IMG/VR virus record: IMGVR_UViG_3300009093_000106
Span: 1-29,591 of that record
DNA: 29,591 nt
Strand: one strand, 5' to 3'
Origin: a virus
Below the pieces are notes generated by a model. It was not told where the DNA came from, made no database searches, and saw only the letters and a list, made by a program, of their open reading frames with translations. Positions 7,091 to 14,284 of the stretch are shown piece by piece. Positions within the stretch are counted from its first letter, which is position 1. Each line of letters begins with the position of its first letter. Made by a program: the position numbers and the translations under genes.

Positions 7091-8196
7091 CATTCCAGAA
7101 TGCGACATACGCGGGTCCGGCTCAATCCCCCAGAGATCAATACTACTGCCGAAACTGCGGTAGCAGGTGTTGGCGGATAAACACGAAGGGTATCCTGGAG
7201 ATCGATTCGGGACTTAACAAGATTGTGGCAAAGGGGGAGATGAATTCAGGCATAATATGCGCTGATTGCGGTCAACCCCCGGTTCAATGGTTATTCCGGG
7301 AACTGGAAGACTGGTTCTTCGGGGTACGTGCAGAAAGTCAAAAGTCAGCGGAACAAAAGCAGAAGGAGGAAGAAATGTCGGAGAGTGAGCACAAGAAGGG
7401 TATCGTACTTCTATGTCCGGTTGATGGTGACACCCTTAACACGGTGCACGGGCAGAATGTCTGCGCGGTAATGTATTCCTCCAGAGAAGGGGTAGAACCG
7501 ACCGATAGGGAATGGCTCCAGCCTTGGGGGTTAGGATCGGCGGAAATTCCGACTATAGTAATCCAAGAGATATTCGAGAAGACTGATGCAACCGAAGTCT
7601 TTGTCGTCCCTCTGTCGTTCGGACATAGAACCCTGGTTGCAGCGCGGCGAACAATCCTGACAGTAGACGAAGAAGGAGACGGGGGAGATGCTGGTACGGG
7701 TACGGAAGAAAGCACCGACGGAACAGAGGAGGGAGAAAGCACCACCCCCACCGCCGAAACCCCCAGAATTGGCAACCAGGGGGCAAAGAATGGGAACGGG
7801 GAGACTGCCTCAATCCCCTACGGTGTCCAGATCGGTAACTATGCCTCCGGGTCCCCCTTCGAACCCACGGACCGCATCTACGACGGCAAACAAATCACAA
7901 CCTTCGACAGCGTCCTCGCAGACCGGAAAGCCTTTGTCGATGCCTGTGTTGCCGAGGCCGCAGAAGCAGCAGAGGGGGTCGAAGAACCCTACCTATGCTC
8001 CGGTTGCAGACCTATCCCTGAACTCGGCCCGAGATCCGAGCATCACTGCACTCATGCAGGCTGTACATGCGAGCAATGCATCCCAAACGACGGGGACGGC
8101 GGCATCGGACCCGGAGACGGAGAAAGAGAACGGTTCACCTATACTCCTTCCGGGCAGCGGGATACCAAGCAGAAAGTCAGGAAGAGGAGGATGTAG
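7087..8196 (+). CDS. zinc-binding protein of unknown function
   Basis: 369 aa; the ATG overlaps the polymerase stop (ATGA), so it is probably translationally coupled. Residues 21-61 hold a zinc-ribbon-like set: Cys21, Cys24, Cys28, Cys58 and Cys61. The middle (about 100-205) resembles a compact alpha/beta domain. A Gly/Thr/Glu-rich linker follows, then a Cys/His cluster near 303-333. Third codon positions favour C/G to the end, supporting this frame. Two oddities: an excellent ribosome site before the internal ATG at 7375, and a conserved domain in another frame that begins at this gene's stop codon. Function not recognised. Confidence 0.75.
   Translation: MTFQNATYAGPAQSPRDQYYCRNCGSRCWRINTKGILEIDSGLNKIVAKGEMNSGIICADCGQPPVQWLFRELEDWFFGVRAESQKSAEQKQKEEEMSESEHKKGIVLLCPVDGDTLNTVHGQNVCAVMYSSREGVEPTDREWLQPWGLGSAEIPTIVIQEIFEKTDATEVFVVPLSFGHRTLVAARRTILTVDEEGDGGDAGTGTEESTDGTEEGESTTPTAETPRIGNQGAKNGNGETASIPYGVQIGNYASGSPFEPTDRIYDGKQITTFDSVLADRKAFVDACVAEAAEAAEGVEEPYLCSGCRPIPELGPRSEHHCTHAGCTCEQCIPNDGDGGIGPGDGERERFTYTPSGQRDTKQKVRKRRM
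7363..7377 (+). promoter_or_regulatory. internal ribosome binding site and in-frame start
   Basis: AAGGAGG (7363-7369) sits 5 nt before an ATG at 7375 that is codon 97 of the 369-aa gene. It is a stronger ribosome site than that of the annotated start. A 273-aa product beginning M-S-E-S-E-H-K-K could be made separately, lacking the N-terminal zinc ribbon. Confidence 0.45.
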
Positions 8197-8398
8197 GCAT
8201 ACCCGGTTGAAGACCGAGGTATCATTTACGCATATCTCTGGTAGGTGGGAACTATCTGTATCCGCCACTTGCCGGGGTTGCGGCGTTCCCTTTTATTTTA
8301 TGAATGTGCCTATTACCGACATACCGGGCGGTGCTCGGTGCAGTGAAGATGGCATAACGGGGTACTTCTCCATTACTCCGGTATTGAGCAACGGTTGA
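7688..8398 (+). CDS. overlapping frame ending in a conserved phage zinc domain
   Basis: 236 aa if it starts at ATG 7688, which has AAGGAG (7673-7678) 9 nt upstream. The first about 165 codons overlap the 369-aa gene and read as low-complexity Pro/Ser/Thr/Arg, typical of a shadow frame. The last about 68 residues (8192-8398) lie mostly outside that gene and look genuine: C-x-H near the start, F-T-H-I-S-G-R-W, then C-R-G-C-G-V-P-F-Y-F and a closing G-Y-F-S-I-T-P. That is the pattern of a common small phage domain of unknown function. No ATG, GTG or close TTG with a ribosome site opens this part alone. It may instead be joined to the upstream gene by +1 frameshifting or a sequence error. Confidence 0.45.
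   Translation: MLVRVRKKAPTEQRREKAPPPPPKPPELATRGQRMGTGRLPQSPTVSRSVTMPPGPPSNPRTASTTANKSQPSTASSQTGKPLSMPVLPRPQKQQRGSKNPTYAPVADLSLNSARDPSITALMQAVHASNASQTTGTAASDPETEKENGSPILLPGSGIPSRKSGRGGCRHTRLKTEVSFTHISGRWELSVSATCRGCGVPFYFMNVPITDIPGGARCSEDGITGYFSITPVLSNG
8185..8196 (+). other. candidate +1 frameshift site
   Basis: In the 369-aa frame the last codons are AGG AGG ATG TAG. Tandem AGG codons, an SD-like AGGAGG and an immediate stop are all features known to promote +1 shifts in bacteria. A +1 move here would continue directly into the conserved C-x-H...C-x-x-C-G domain ending at 8398. This is inference from arrangement; no slippery pairing is obvious. Confidence 0.3.
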
Positions 8399-8423
8399 CC
8401 TGCACAGAAGGAGATAACTACGA

Positions 8424-8807
8424 ATGGATGGCAGCGTCACGGATCAGGGTCTGATCCTGGTTGAGCGCGAAGAGATGGCAAAAGCAGTCAGAGAAGCTTG
8501 GAGTATGGCGGTAAAAGAGGTGATCAAGGACCCACCTGCGTCGTGGAAGAAGAGTTTCGAGGAACTGCCGGAACATATGAAGGAGACAGAACGACGGCAG
8601 GGTGACCTTCTTCTGGGGGCGATTAATGATATATTAGTAGAGATAGGGGTAGCAGATTTATTAGTTGCGTGTCTGATACCCCCTCGGAAGAGCGGTGGAA
8701 TTGTTGATACCGTCTTATGGTCTCTGCAAATCTGCGGGGCAATAAACGAATACAGGAAGAAGCAATATTGCAAGAGCATCCGGAGAGGGGGTACGAATGC
8801 CTCCTAG
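8424..8807 (+). CDS. hypothetical protein
   Basis: 127 aa. AAGGAG at 8408-8413 lies 10 nt before the ATG. The N-terminal half is a charged helix (E-R-E-E-M-A-K-A-V-R-E-A-W). The middle (about 67-85) is hydrophobic but contains Asp and Glu and is too weak for a confident membrane segment. The C-terminal end is basic. The last codons overlap the primase start by 11 bases, so the two are probably coupled. No family recognised. Confidence 0.65.
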   Translation: MDGSVTDQGLILVEREEMAKAVREAWSMAVKEVIKDPPASWKKSFEELPEHMKETERRQGDLLLGAINDILVEIGVADLLVACLIPPRKSGGIVDTVLWSLQICGAINEYRKKQYCKSIRRGGTNAS

Positions 8808-11163
8808 AGTAGCGGCAGACGTTCCCGAGAAGATGCGCCCGTTTCTCGACCTGGGGTTCATTAAGCATCACGAAACCGGGAACGAGTGGGTTGGAGATTG
8901 TTTGCTCTGTGGAGGGATCAATAAGCTTTACATCAATACGGAAACAGGGCAATGGTCCTGCAAAAGGGGTAGATGTTCCGAAGAGGGGAATACCTATGGT
9001 TTTCTCCAGAAATGGTACTGGAACCTGACGCAGGACACCTCTACCCTGGCTTTTCGTTTCGCAGGGGCAGACGACCGGGATTGGTTAGAATTTGCGGCAG
9101 ACAGAAGGGTACCGGTCTCGGTGTTGAGATCTACCGGTATCGTCTACGACCATGAGATGGAGCGTTGGGTATTACCGACCTATAATTCGGCGGGATCGAT
9201 GGTGGCCTTTCAGTTCTACGATTGGAGACCGCATAACGGAGTACGAGGTGGCCGTAGGTTGCTGAATTTGGCGGGTATGCCGTCCGGTCTCTGGGGAGCT
9301 GAACTTCTGGGGCGTATTGCACCCGGTGGTAGCTTTGTGAGCGAGGGTGGAGTTGTATGGGTATGCGAGGGCGCATGGGACGGCATGGCAACCAGAGAAG
9401 CCCTGAGAGTGGCAGATCGCGCATGGGATATCGTCGTAGCCGTTCCTGGCAACAATGCCTTCAAGGATACATGGGCGGAACTCTTCGATGGGCTGGATGT
9501 TATCCTGGCTTACGATCATGATCACGCAGGCCGGGTAGGGGTCAAGAGGGCGTTCGCACAGATCGGAGCGATAGCCAGCAGGTTACGGTGGGTGGATTGG
9601 CCGGAAGAAACCCCCGAAGGCTTCGATATGCGGGATTTCTTCTCCTCGGGCGGCGATATCGACATGCTCCAGGAAGTTATCCGACCCTTCACCGTAGGCC
9701 GGACGGGAGAACCCCTTCTCACCGAGAACGAAGTCCTTACTGCCAGAGATCGCGGCAGAGGTCCGCAGGGTCAGGGGGTGAATACGGGGCAGGGTCAGGG
9801 GACAGGAACGGGAGCGGTTAGCAGGAACGGACGGCGACCCCCTCCACCCCCTTCTCCTAATCCCGACGCAAACCCCTCTAATCGCCCATCTCTGGGGTTT
9901 CCGGGCATTGGGGAGGGAACGGGCCGACCCTCGTTTGAGGAGGTGTTGGAAGTGTACCGTCGATACCTGGAGATGGATGAGAACATGACCCTGGCTTTGC
10001 GTGTTCTGTTCGCTACCGTGCTAACGAACGATCTTCCTGGCGAACCTCTCTGGGTACATGTTGTCGGTCCTCCCGGCAGTGGGAAGACTGCACTGCTAGA
10101 AAGCCTGTCGAAGTGTGAGCAGGTATACCTTGCTTCTCGAATGTCGGGGACCTCTCTTGTGTCGGGGTTCAAGGCACCGCATGACCCTTCCCTGATACCC
10201 AAACTCATAGGGAAGGTGTTCGTTCTCAAGGACTTCACCGAGGTACTGGGGATGAACAAGCCTGAGAAGGATAATATCTACTCTACCCTGCGCGGGGCGT
10301 ACGACGGTTCTGTTTACAGGGAGTTCGGAAACGGTGTCATCCGTTCGTACGAAGGACGGTTTAGCATGTTGACGGGCGTTACCCATGCGATATACCTGGA
10401 GAGTGATGCTACCCTTGGGGACCGTTTTCTTCGATTTCATCTTATGAGAGGGGTGGGAGCAGAGGTGGATATGACGGTACAGCGTGCCCTGGCTCACTTC
10501 GGAGGAGAGCAGGGTATCGTAGAGATGGCGGAAATAGCGCGAGACTTCCTCCGTGTGCGGGTAGACATAGAGAATGTAGCAGAGTTGCCACGGTGGGTCA
10601 TCGGTCGGCTGATACATCTTGCTCAGGTGGTCGCCATGCTCCGGGGAAAAGTACACCGAGATCTCCACGACAGCATCATAGCACGCCCGGATCACGAGAT
10701 AGGAACCCGGCTTGCGATACAGTTTGCTAAGTTGCTGAGGGGTCTAGCCCTTGTCCGGCTCGGGGAAGACGATAACGACAGAAATCGCGAGCGTAGCGAG
10801 CAGGCATCTTCGGTGGGTGGGGTAGCAATCATAGGGAGAGAGGATTACGATGTCGTTGTTCGGGTAGCCCTGGATACCTGCGTCGGGTACAACTTAGACG
10901 TAGCCCGATGGGTGTACCAGCATCCCGAGTGTACGGTAGCGGAGATTGCAGATGGGTGCGATATGTCGCGGTCCTCCATACGAGAACGGTTGGACGATAT
11001 GTTCGAACTCGGTATCCTCAAGAAGAAACGGGAAGAAACTTCCGGAGAAACAGGACGCGGTGCGCCTGTGATACGGTGGTCTCTGTCGAACAAATTCCGC
11101 CGTCATTGGAAGGGTTCCGGGTTCGGGGTTCGGCTCGTAAATTCGTCTGGAGAACGGTCCTGA
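8797..11163 (+). CDS. primase-helicase fusion (zinc finger, Toprim, AAA+-like NTPase)
   Basis: 788 aa. Order of parts: a primase zinc finger with Cys35, Cys38, Cys55, Cys60; a Toprim fold with Glu191 and Asp195 (C-E-G-A-W-D) and Asp240/Asp242 (Y-D-H-D-H-A-G); a Gly/Gln/Pro-rich linker (about 315-370); an NTPase with Walker A G-P-P-G-S-G-K-T (424-431) and a Walker B-like V-F-V-L-K-D ending at Asp479; and a C-terminal winged helix (about 720-780, V-A-E-I-A...S-R-S-S-I-R-E-R-L). It would lay RNA primers and unwind DNA at the fork. The winged helix may bind origin DNA; a repeat-rich region follows directly. The motor looks AAA+-like rather than RecA/DnaB-like, which is a judgement from motifs only. 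Confidence 0.9.
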   Translation: MPPRVAADVPEKMRPFLDLGFIKHHETGNEWVGDCLLCGGINKLYINTETGQWSCKRGRCSEEGNTYGFLQKWYWNLTQDTSTLAFRFAGADDRDWLEFAADRRVPVSVLRSTGIVYDHEMERWVLPTYNSAGSMVAFQFYDWRPHNGVRGGRRLLNLAGMPSGLWGAELLGRIAPGGSFVSEGGVVWVCEGAWDGMATREALRVADRAWDIVVAVPGNNAFKDTWAELFDGLDVILAYDHDHAGRVGVKRAFAQIGAIASRLRWVDWPEETPEGFDMRDFFSSGGDIDMLQEVIRPFTVGRTGEPLLTENEVLTARDRGRGPQGQGVNTGQGQGTGTGAVSRNGRRPPPPPSPNPDANPSNRPSLGFPGIGEGTGRPSFEEVLEVYRRYLEMDENMTLALRVLFATVLTNDLPGEPLWVHVVGPPGSGKTALLESLSKCEQVYLASRMSGTSLVSGFKAPHDPSLIPKLIGKVFVLKDFTEVLGMNKPEKDNIYSTLRGAYDGSVYREFGNGVIRSYEGRFSMLTGVTHAIYLESDATLGDRFLRFHLMRGVGAEVDMTVQRALAHFGGEQGIVEMAEIARDFLRVRVDIENVAELPRWVIGRLIHLAQVVAMLRGKVHRDLHDSIIARPDHEIGTRLAIQFAKLLRGLALVRLGEDDNDRNRERSEQASSVGGVAIIGREDYDVVVRVALDTCVGYNLDVARWVYQHPECTVAEIADGCDMSRSSIRERLDDMFELGILKKKREETSGETGRGAPVIRWSLSNKFRRHWKGSGFGVRLVNSSGERS

Positions 11164-11242
11164 ATTTTCCCTTGTTTGGGTATCGGATTTCTCGGGATTG
11201 GGTACAGATCGAAAATCCGGTAATTAGTCCAATTTTGAATAT

Positions 11243-11338
11243 GGAGTTGAGTCGGGAGTTGGGTTAGGAGTTGGAATTGATAGATATGGAGTTGAGTCAT
11301 GATCGTTTTTGGATCGGTCTGGATCGGGGTTGGAGTTG
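11243..11338 (+). repeat. GGAGTTG iteron-like repeats
   Basis: GGAGTTG occurs at 11243-11249, 11255-11261, 11267-11273, 11288-11294 and 11332-11338, with another at 11772-11778. The first three are spaced exactly 12 bp apart. Two copies sit in a longer shared ATATGGAGTTGAGTC context (11239-11253 is ATATGGAGTTGAGTC; 11285-11299 repeats it). Such helically irregular but clustered repeats could be initiator-binding sites. Confidence 0.7.
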
Positions 11339-11457
11339 TTTTTAGGGCGTTTTCTCTGGGAGTAAAACCTCCGATTTACGGGCGATTTGACCCAGAATAA
11401 AAACGGTGGAAAAAAGAAAGGCAATATGTATGGATGACGTTTTTTCTCTTTTTTGCC

Positions 11458-11550
11458 TTTAACTTGACTTTAACTTGATTAAATTCAACAATTAAGAAGT
11501 ATAGTGTAGAAAAGTTATAAGTTATAAATTATGAAAAGTTAGAAGTCATT
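11458..11550 (+). repeat. short direct repeats in the AT-rich core
   Basis: CTTTAACTTGA is repeated in tandem (11458-11468 and 11469-11479). AGTTATA is repeated in tandem (11514-11520 and 11521-11527). AAAAGTTA occurs at 11511-11518 and 11535-11542. AGAAGTCA occurs at 11542-11549 and again at 11582-11589. This is a DNA-unwinding-element-like composition lying between the inverted-repeat arms. Confidence 0.65.
11476..11506 (+). promoter_or_regulatory. weak promoter-like pair in the AT-rich core
   Basis: TTGATT (11476-11481) and TATAGT (11501-11506) resemble -35 and -10 boxes but are 19 bp apart, 2 bp longer than ideal. In such A/T-rich DNA matches arise easily. If used, it would transcribe through arm C and arm D towards the gene at 11828. 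Confidence 0.25.
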
Positions 11551-11827
11551 AACTCATAACCGAACAAAAGGCAAAAACTCAGAAGTCAAGAAAAACAAAA
11601 ACGCGTCGGACGTATACATATTGCCTTTGTTTTTTCTGCCGTTTTTAATCGGGGGTTTGGATGGGTGAAAAATGAGGGCAGAACATGGGTGGGTTCTGAG
11701 GAGGGTTCTGGAGAGGGGTTTTCGGTCGAGAGTTAGAGCTCTTGATGCGCTCGTACTAGCCTATAGGGTGCGGAGTTGGATGGAGGGATAGAAGGATGTT
11801 GGAATGTTGGATGGAGAGGGGTAAAAG

Positions 11828-12571
11828 ATGCCGACGCCTATACCGGATGTAATTCATGGGCGGAATAGACTGGGGATGCCGATCTGTTCTTATGATCTAG
11901 GGGACGGTAGAAAATGCGGGCAGACGATCCTACGTAGGAATGGACGGTGCCATCAACATGGTGGGAGTAAGAAGGGGGTGACCGCTAAGCAGGTAAAAGA
12001 TCGTCGGGCGGCGATAGAAGCAGCTCTGCCGGACGACCTGAGAGAGGTATTCATTCGTTCGGTTGACGACCCGGCGCAATTGTCGCTAAAGTTAGAGATC
12101 GGGCTGATGGATGCTAATCTCCACCGGGTGATGAAGATGATGGAGGGGATGCCGACCCCGGAAGGGTGGCGCAAGCTACAGATGCTCGGGATACGGCTAG
12201 ACCGTGCATTAGAGGGTCGCAATTGGGCGGCAGCGAAACGGTGTTGCGAGGACCTGAAGACTCTCTCAGAGATCGGGAACACGAACACCGAGATATGGCA
12301 AGAGATGCAGACTTCGATGGTGCAACGGGCGAAGATAGGAGAAGCCGAGACCCGACGCCTGGTGGCATCCAAAACTGTCGTGACGGTTGCAGAGGCGGAA
12401 CTTATCGTCGTTACCCTGTTCCGCATCATGCAGCAGGAGATCGCAGCCGAAGCCCTGAAACGGGTAAAGGAGCGATTTGTGGAGGCGATGCACGTCAACG
12501 AGCCTAGATCCCTGGAAGCCGGGTCGGACGACGACGACATCGAGGAGGGAGAACTCAGCAACGATGAGTAG
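11828..12571 (+). CDS. HGG zinc-motif phage protein, candidate small terminase
   Basis: 247 aa; GGAGAGGGG (11813-11821) precedes the ATG. The N terminus carries Cys20, Cys30, Cys41 and His44 in the C-H-Q-H-G-G arrangement found at the start of many phage packaging-region proteins. The rest is helical, with the conserved run L-P-D-D-L, D-D-P-A-Q-L-S-L-K-L-E-I, and R-A-K-I-G-E-A-E-T-R-R-L near residue 170. The C terminus is acidic (D-D-D-D-I-E-E-G-E). Proteins with this layout often sit where a small terminase is expected; that role is inferred. It lies about 10 kb before the large terminase. It is the first gene after the non-coding region. Confidence 0.65.
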   Translation: MPTPIPDVIHGRNRLGMPICSYDLGDGRKCGQTILRRNGRCHQHGGSKKGVTAKQVKDRRAAIEAALPDDLREVFIRSVDDPAQLSLKLEIGLMDANLHRVMKMMEGMPTPEGWRKLQMLGIRLDRALEGRNWAAAKRCCEDLKTLSEIGNTNTEIWQEMQTSMVQRAKIGEAETRRLVASKTVVTVAEAELIVVTLFRIMQQEIAAEALKRVKERFVEAMHVNEPRSLEAGSDDDDIEEGELSNDE

Positions 12572-12953
12572 GGAACATACAGTTGAGACGCTAATAGCCG
12601 AAGTAAAGAAGGTGATGCTCTCCTTCGGCAAGATACAGGATCTGCTTGACTGTCTCGAAACGGAGGAACCGAACGAGCAGCCGGTCGAGAAGCCTTCGAA
12701 GGAGGATCAGCGCATTGTTAGCTTAACTCCAGCACAGGTACTCACCTATCAAGCATTAGAGGTGCTGGACCGTCCAGCCCACCTGTACGATATCAGCAGG
12801 CAGGTACAGGCACAGGCAAAAGCACCCATTAACTCGCACCTTGTTGAAGCCCGTCTGAACGAACTCGTAGCCCTTCGGCTGGTACGGTACAGCAAAGTGG
12901 ACGGGCAGAAATTAGGACGGTTCACAATCTGTTCGACGGAGGAAATTCGATGA
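12564..12953 (+). CDS. small protein with winged-helix-like domain
   Basis: 129 aa from ATG 12564, which overlaps the previous gene's end by 8 bases and has GGAGGGAG (12545-12552) upstream. The frame is open earlier but only inside the previous gene. Residues 1-40 form a charged helix. Residues about 54-125 look like a winged helix: L-T-P-A-Q-V-L-T-Y-Q-A-L, L-Y-D-I-S-R-Q-V and L-N-E-L-V-A-L-R-L-V-R-Y. It could bind DNA, perhaps as a regulator or packaging accessory. Function unproven. Confidence 0.65.
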   Translation: MSREHTVETLIAEVKKVMLSFGKIQDLLDCLETEEPNEQPVEKPSKEDQRIVSLTPAQVLTYQALEVLDRPAHLYDISRQVQAQAKAPINSHLVEARLNELVALRLVRYSKVDGQKLGRFTICSTEEIR

Positions 12954-13159
12954 TCGGATCATGGTGGTCGTGGATGTACATCGCGGGGATGGTCGTCACA
13001 GCGGGGTGGATGACCTACAAATGCATTGAGAAGGGTAAACCGCTGGATGTGGAGGACCTCTTTTGGACGGTGGTCCTGTTCAGCCTGTTTGTCTGTTTTT
13101 GGCCGATCCTAGCGTTCCTATTCCTCTGGAGTGGGGCGATGGACAAGCTCAATCGTTAG
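12950..13159 (+). CDS. small two-helix membrane protein
   Basis: 69 aa; ATGA overlap with the preceding stop and GGAGG (12938-12942) 7 nt upstream. Two hydrophobic segments (about 5-22 and 38-61) are separated by a charged loop, so it is likely an inner-membrane hairpin. Size and topology fit a holin or a superinfection-exclusion protein, but it is not beside the lysozyme gene, so neither role can be assigned. Confidence 0.65.
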   Translation: MIGSWWSWMYIAGMVVTAGWMTYKCIEKGKPLDVEDLFWTVVLFSLFVCFWPILAFLFLWSGAMDKLNR

Positions 13160-13193
13160 AACCGCAGGATAACAGCGAAGGAGGGACTTGAAA

Positions 13194-13499
13194 ATGGGTA
13201 GGTGGATGTCGAAAGCACGACCGGTAGATGTCTTCCTGTGGACCGGTGGGCAGGGTCAAACCGAAGACCCCGAGTGGTTCAACAGACTGCTGGAGGAAGA
13301 CAAGGCTTTGATCCTCGGTCCTGGAAGTTCGGCGGTTTCCCTGCTACTGAGGGGAATGCCAACCCCGGTCAGACCCCCGTTGTGGGTAGTAAAAGACAGG
13401 TCGAAGGTCCGGGGATTTTCTGAAGAAGAGTTTCACAAGCGTTTCATGCCCGTCTTCGTATCGGTAGAAGAGGGGGATGGGCACGAGGAGCACCGCTAA
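13194..13499 (+). CDS. hypothetical protein
   Basis: 101 aa. AAGGAGG (13178-13184) is 9 nt before the ATG at 13194, which is preferred over a TTG two codons upstream. Central strands and a Gly-Pro-Gly-Ser turn suggest a small alpha/beta fold; the C-terminal end is charged (E-E-G-D-G-H-E-E-H-R). Its leader shares the GGAG...TGAAAATG layout with the genes at 1641 and 2731. It overlaps the next gene by TAATG. No family recognised. Confidence 0.6.
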   Translation: MGRWMSKARPVDVFLWTGGQGQTEDPEWFNRLLEEDKALILGPGSSAVSLLLRGMPTPVRPPLWVVKDRSKVRGFSEEEFHKRFMPVFVSVEEGDGHEEHR

Positions 13500-14284
13500 T
13501 GTCCGGTCTGGGGTATGATCGTAAACCTGCGCCACCCGGACAACCCTGGTGGACCAGCCTGTCTCCGCATCGAGATTTTGACAATGCAAAACAGCGTCAT
13601 AAAAACCGTATCGAAGAACTTTCGCAGGGACGGAGTAATGCACACCGCATGATCGCCCTCTTCTCTGCCCTTGTGGATTTGGAGGTAGAAATGGATCATG
13701 ATACGTCGTCGGTTTTCGAAGAAGAAGCAGGCCGGGAATTCCTGAAGTACCAGGGCGCGAAGGGTTGGGGCGATGTCGGACCCATGGATTTCTTCACCCA
13801 GGTGCTGGGGATGTCTCCGTCCCACCCCCTAATCCCGATGCTACGGCCCCTGGTTGCCACGGAGAGACTGATTTCCCGTTTAGATGGGGAATTGGACACG
13901 AGCCCTAAATTGGCTGCCCTGGCGGCGATGTGGTTCTACAAGTGTCACGAGTGCGCTCAGGTGTATGTCCGTATTCCGGATATCGAGGCGACGGTCAAAA
14001 AGGGGTTCTGGAAATTCTTCCGGGACATTTCTCTGACAGCAACCGACATATTCGAGGAGGAGAAAGCAGGGTTATTCGGCAAGATCCACTATCGCCACTT
14101 CCAACGAAGGACGGGGGTATTCGTAACTCAGCAGTTGCCTGTTGAGTACAGCCCGAATGTAATGTTCGTCTTTGGCGGAACGGCAGACTGGCCTCACGAC
14201 ACCGCACGGAAACTCTACATCTCCCAAACGGTAGAAGAAAATTCTTCCAACAGACAAAAGAGGGGTTTCCATGTTCCAAAATGA
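13499..14284 (+). CDS. hypothetical protein
   Basis: 261 aa. GAGGAG (13485-13490) lies 8 nt before the ATG, which overlaps the previous stop. It appears soluble and mostly helical, with an N-terminal Pro/Trp-rich stretch (P-P-G-Q-P-W-W) and a C-terminal part rich in aromatic and basic residues. A C-H-E-C pair at about 146-149 is the only possible metal site. I recognise no family. It overlaps the next membrane-protein gene by 14 bases. Confidence 0.65.
   Translation: MSGLGYDRKPAPPGQPWWTSLSPHRDFDNAKQRHKNRIEELSQGRSNAHRMIALFSALVDLEVEMDHDTSSVFEEEAGREFLKYQGAKGWGDVGPMDFFTQVLGMSPSHPLIPMLRPLVATERLISRLDGELDTSPKLAALAAMWFYKCHECAQVYVRIPDIEATVKKGFWKFFRDISLTATDIFEEEKAGLFGKIHYRHFQRRTGVFVTQQLPVEYSPNVMFVFGGTADWPHDTARKLYISQTVEENSSNRQKRGFHVPK

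Larger units (their letters stand above)
11410..11637. repeat. nested inverted repeats A-B-C-D around an AT-rich core
   Basis: Arm A (11410-11432) and arm D (11615-11637) are reverse complements over 23 bp with one mismatch; the inner 15 bp (AAAGGCAATATGTAT, 11418-11432 against 11615-11629) are exact. Inside them, arm B (TTTTTGCCTTT, 11451-11461) and arm C (AAAGGCAAAAA, 11568-11578) are an exact 11-bp pair. All four share the octamer AAAGGCAA in alternating orientation. The two dyads are centred within about 10 bp of each other. This could form a large cruciform or be bound by a dimeric protein. Confidence 0.8.
11164..11827. other. 664-base non-coding repeat region, candidate replication origin
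   Basis: No credible gene on either strand. The left third (11164-11400) is G/T-rich with GGAGTTG repeats. The centre (11401-11640) is extremely A/T-rich and holds nested inverted repeats and short tandem repeats. The right part (11641-11827) is purine-rich, with GGGTTCTG twice (11692-11699, 11703-11710) and a sixth GGAGTTG (11772-11778). It follows the primase-helicase gene. AT-rich DNA plus iterons beside replication genes is typical of origins, so that is the leading idea; a transcription control region is the alternative. Confidence 0.6.

Noticed and set aside
11103-11424. Reverse-strand reading frames across the GGAGTTG repeats
   Set aside because: They read as repetitive Pro/Thr/Gln/Leu peptides created by the repeats, with no ribosome site and no resemblance to a protein family.
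13577-13604. TTGACA plus TAAAAA inside the 261-aa gene as an internal promoter
   Set aside because: Spacing is 16 and the -10 match is only four of six, in the middle of a gene, with no gene start that needs it nearby.
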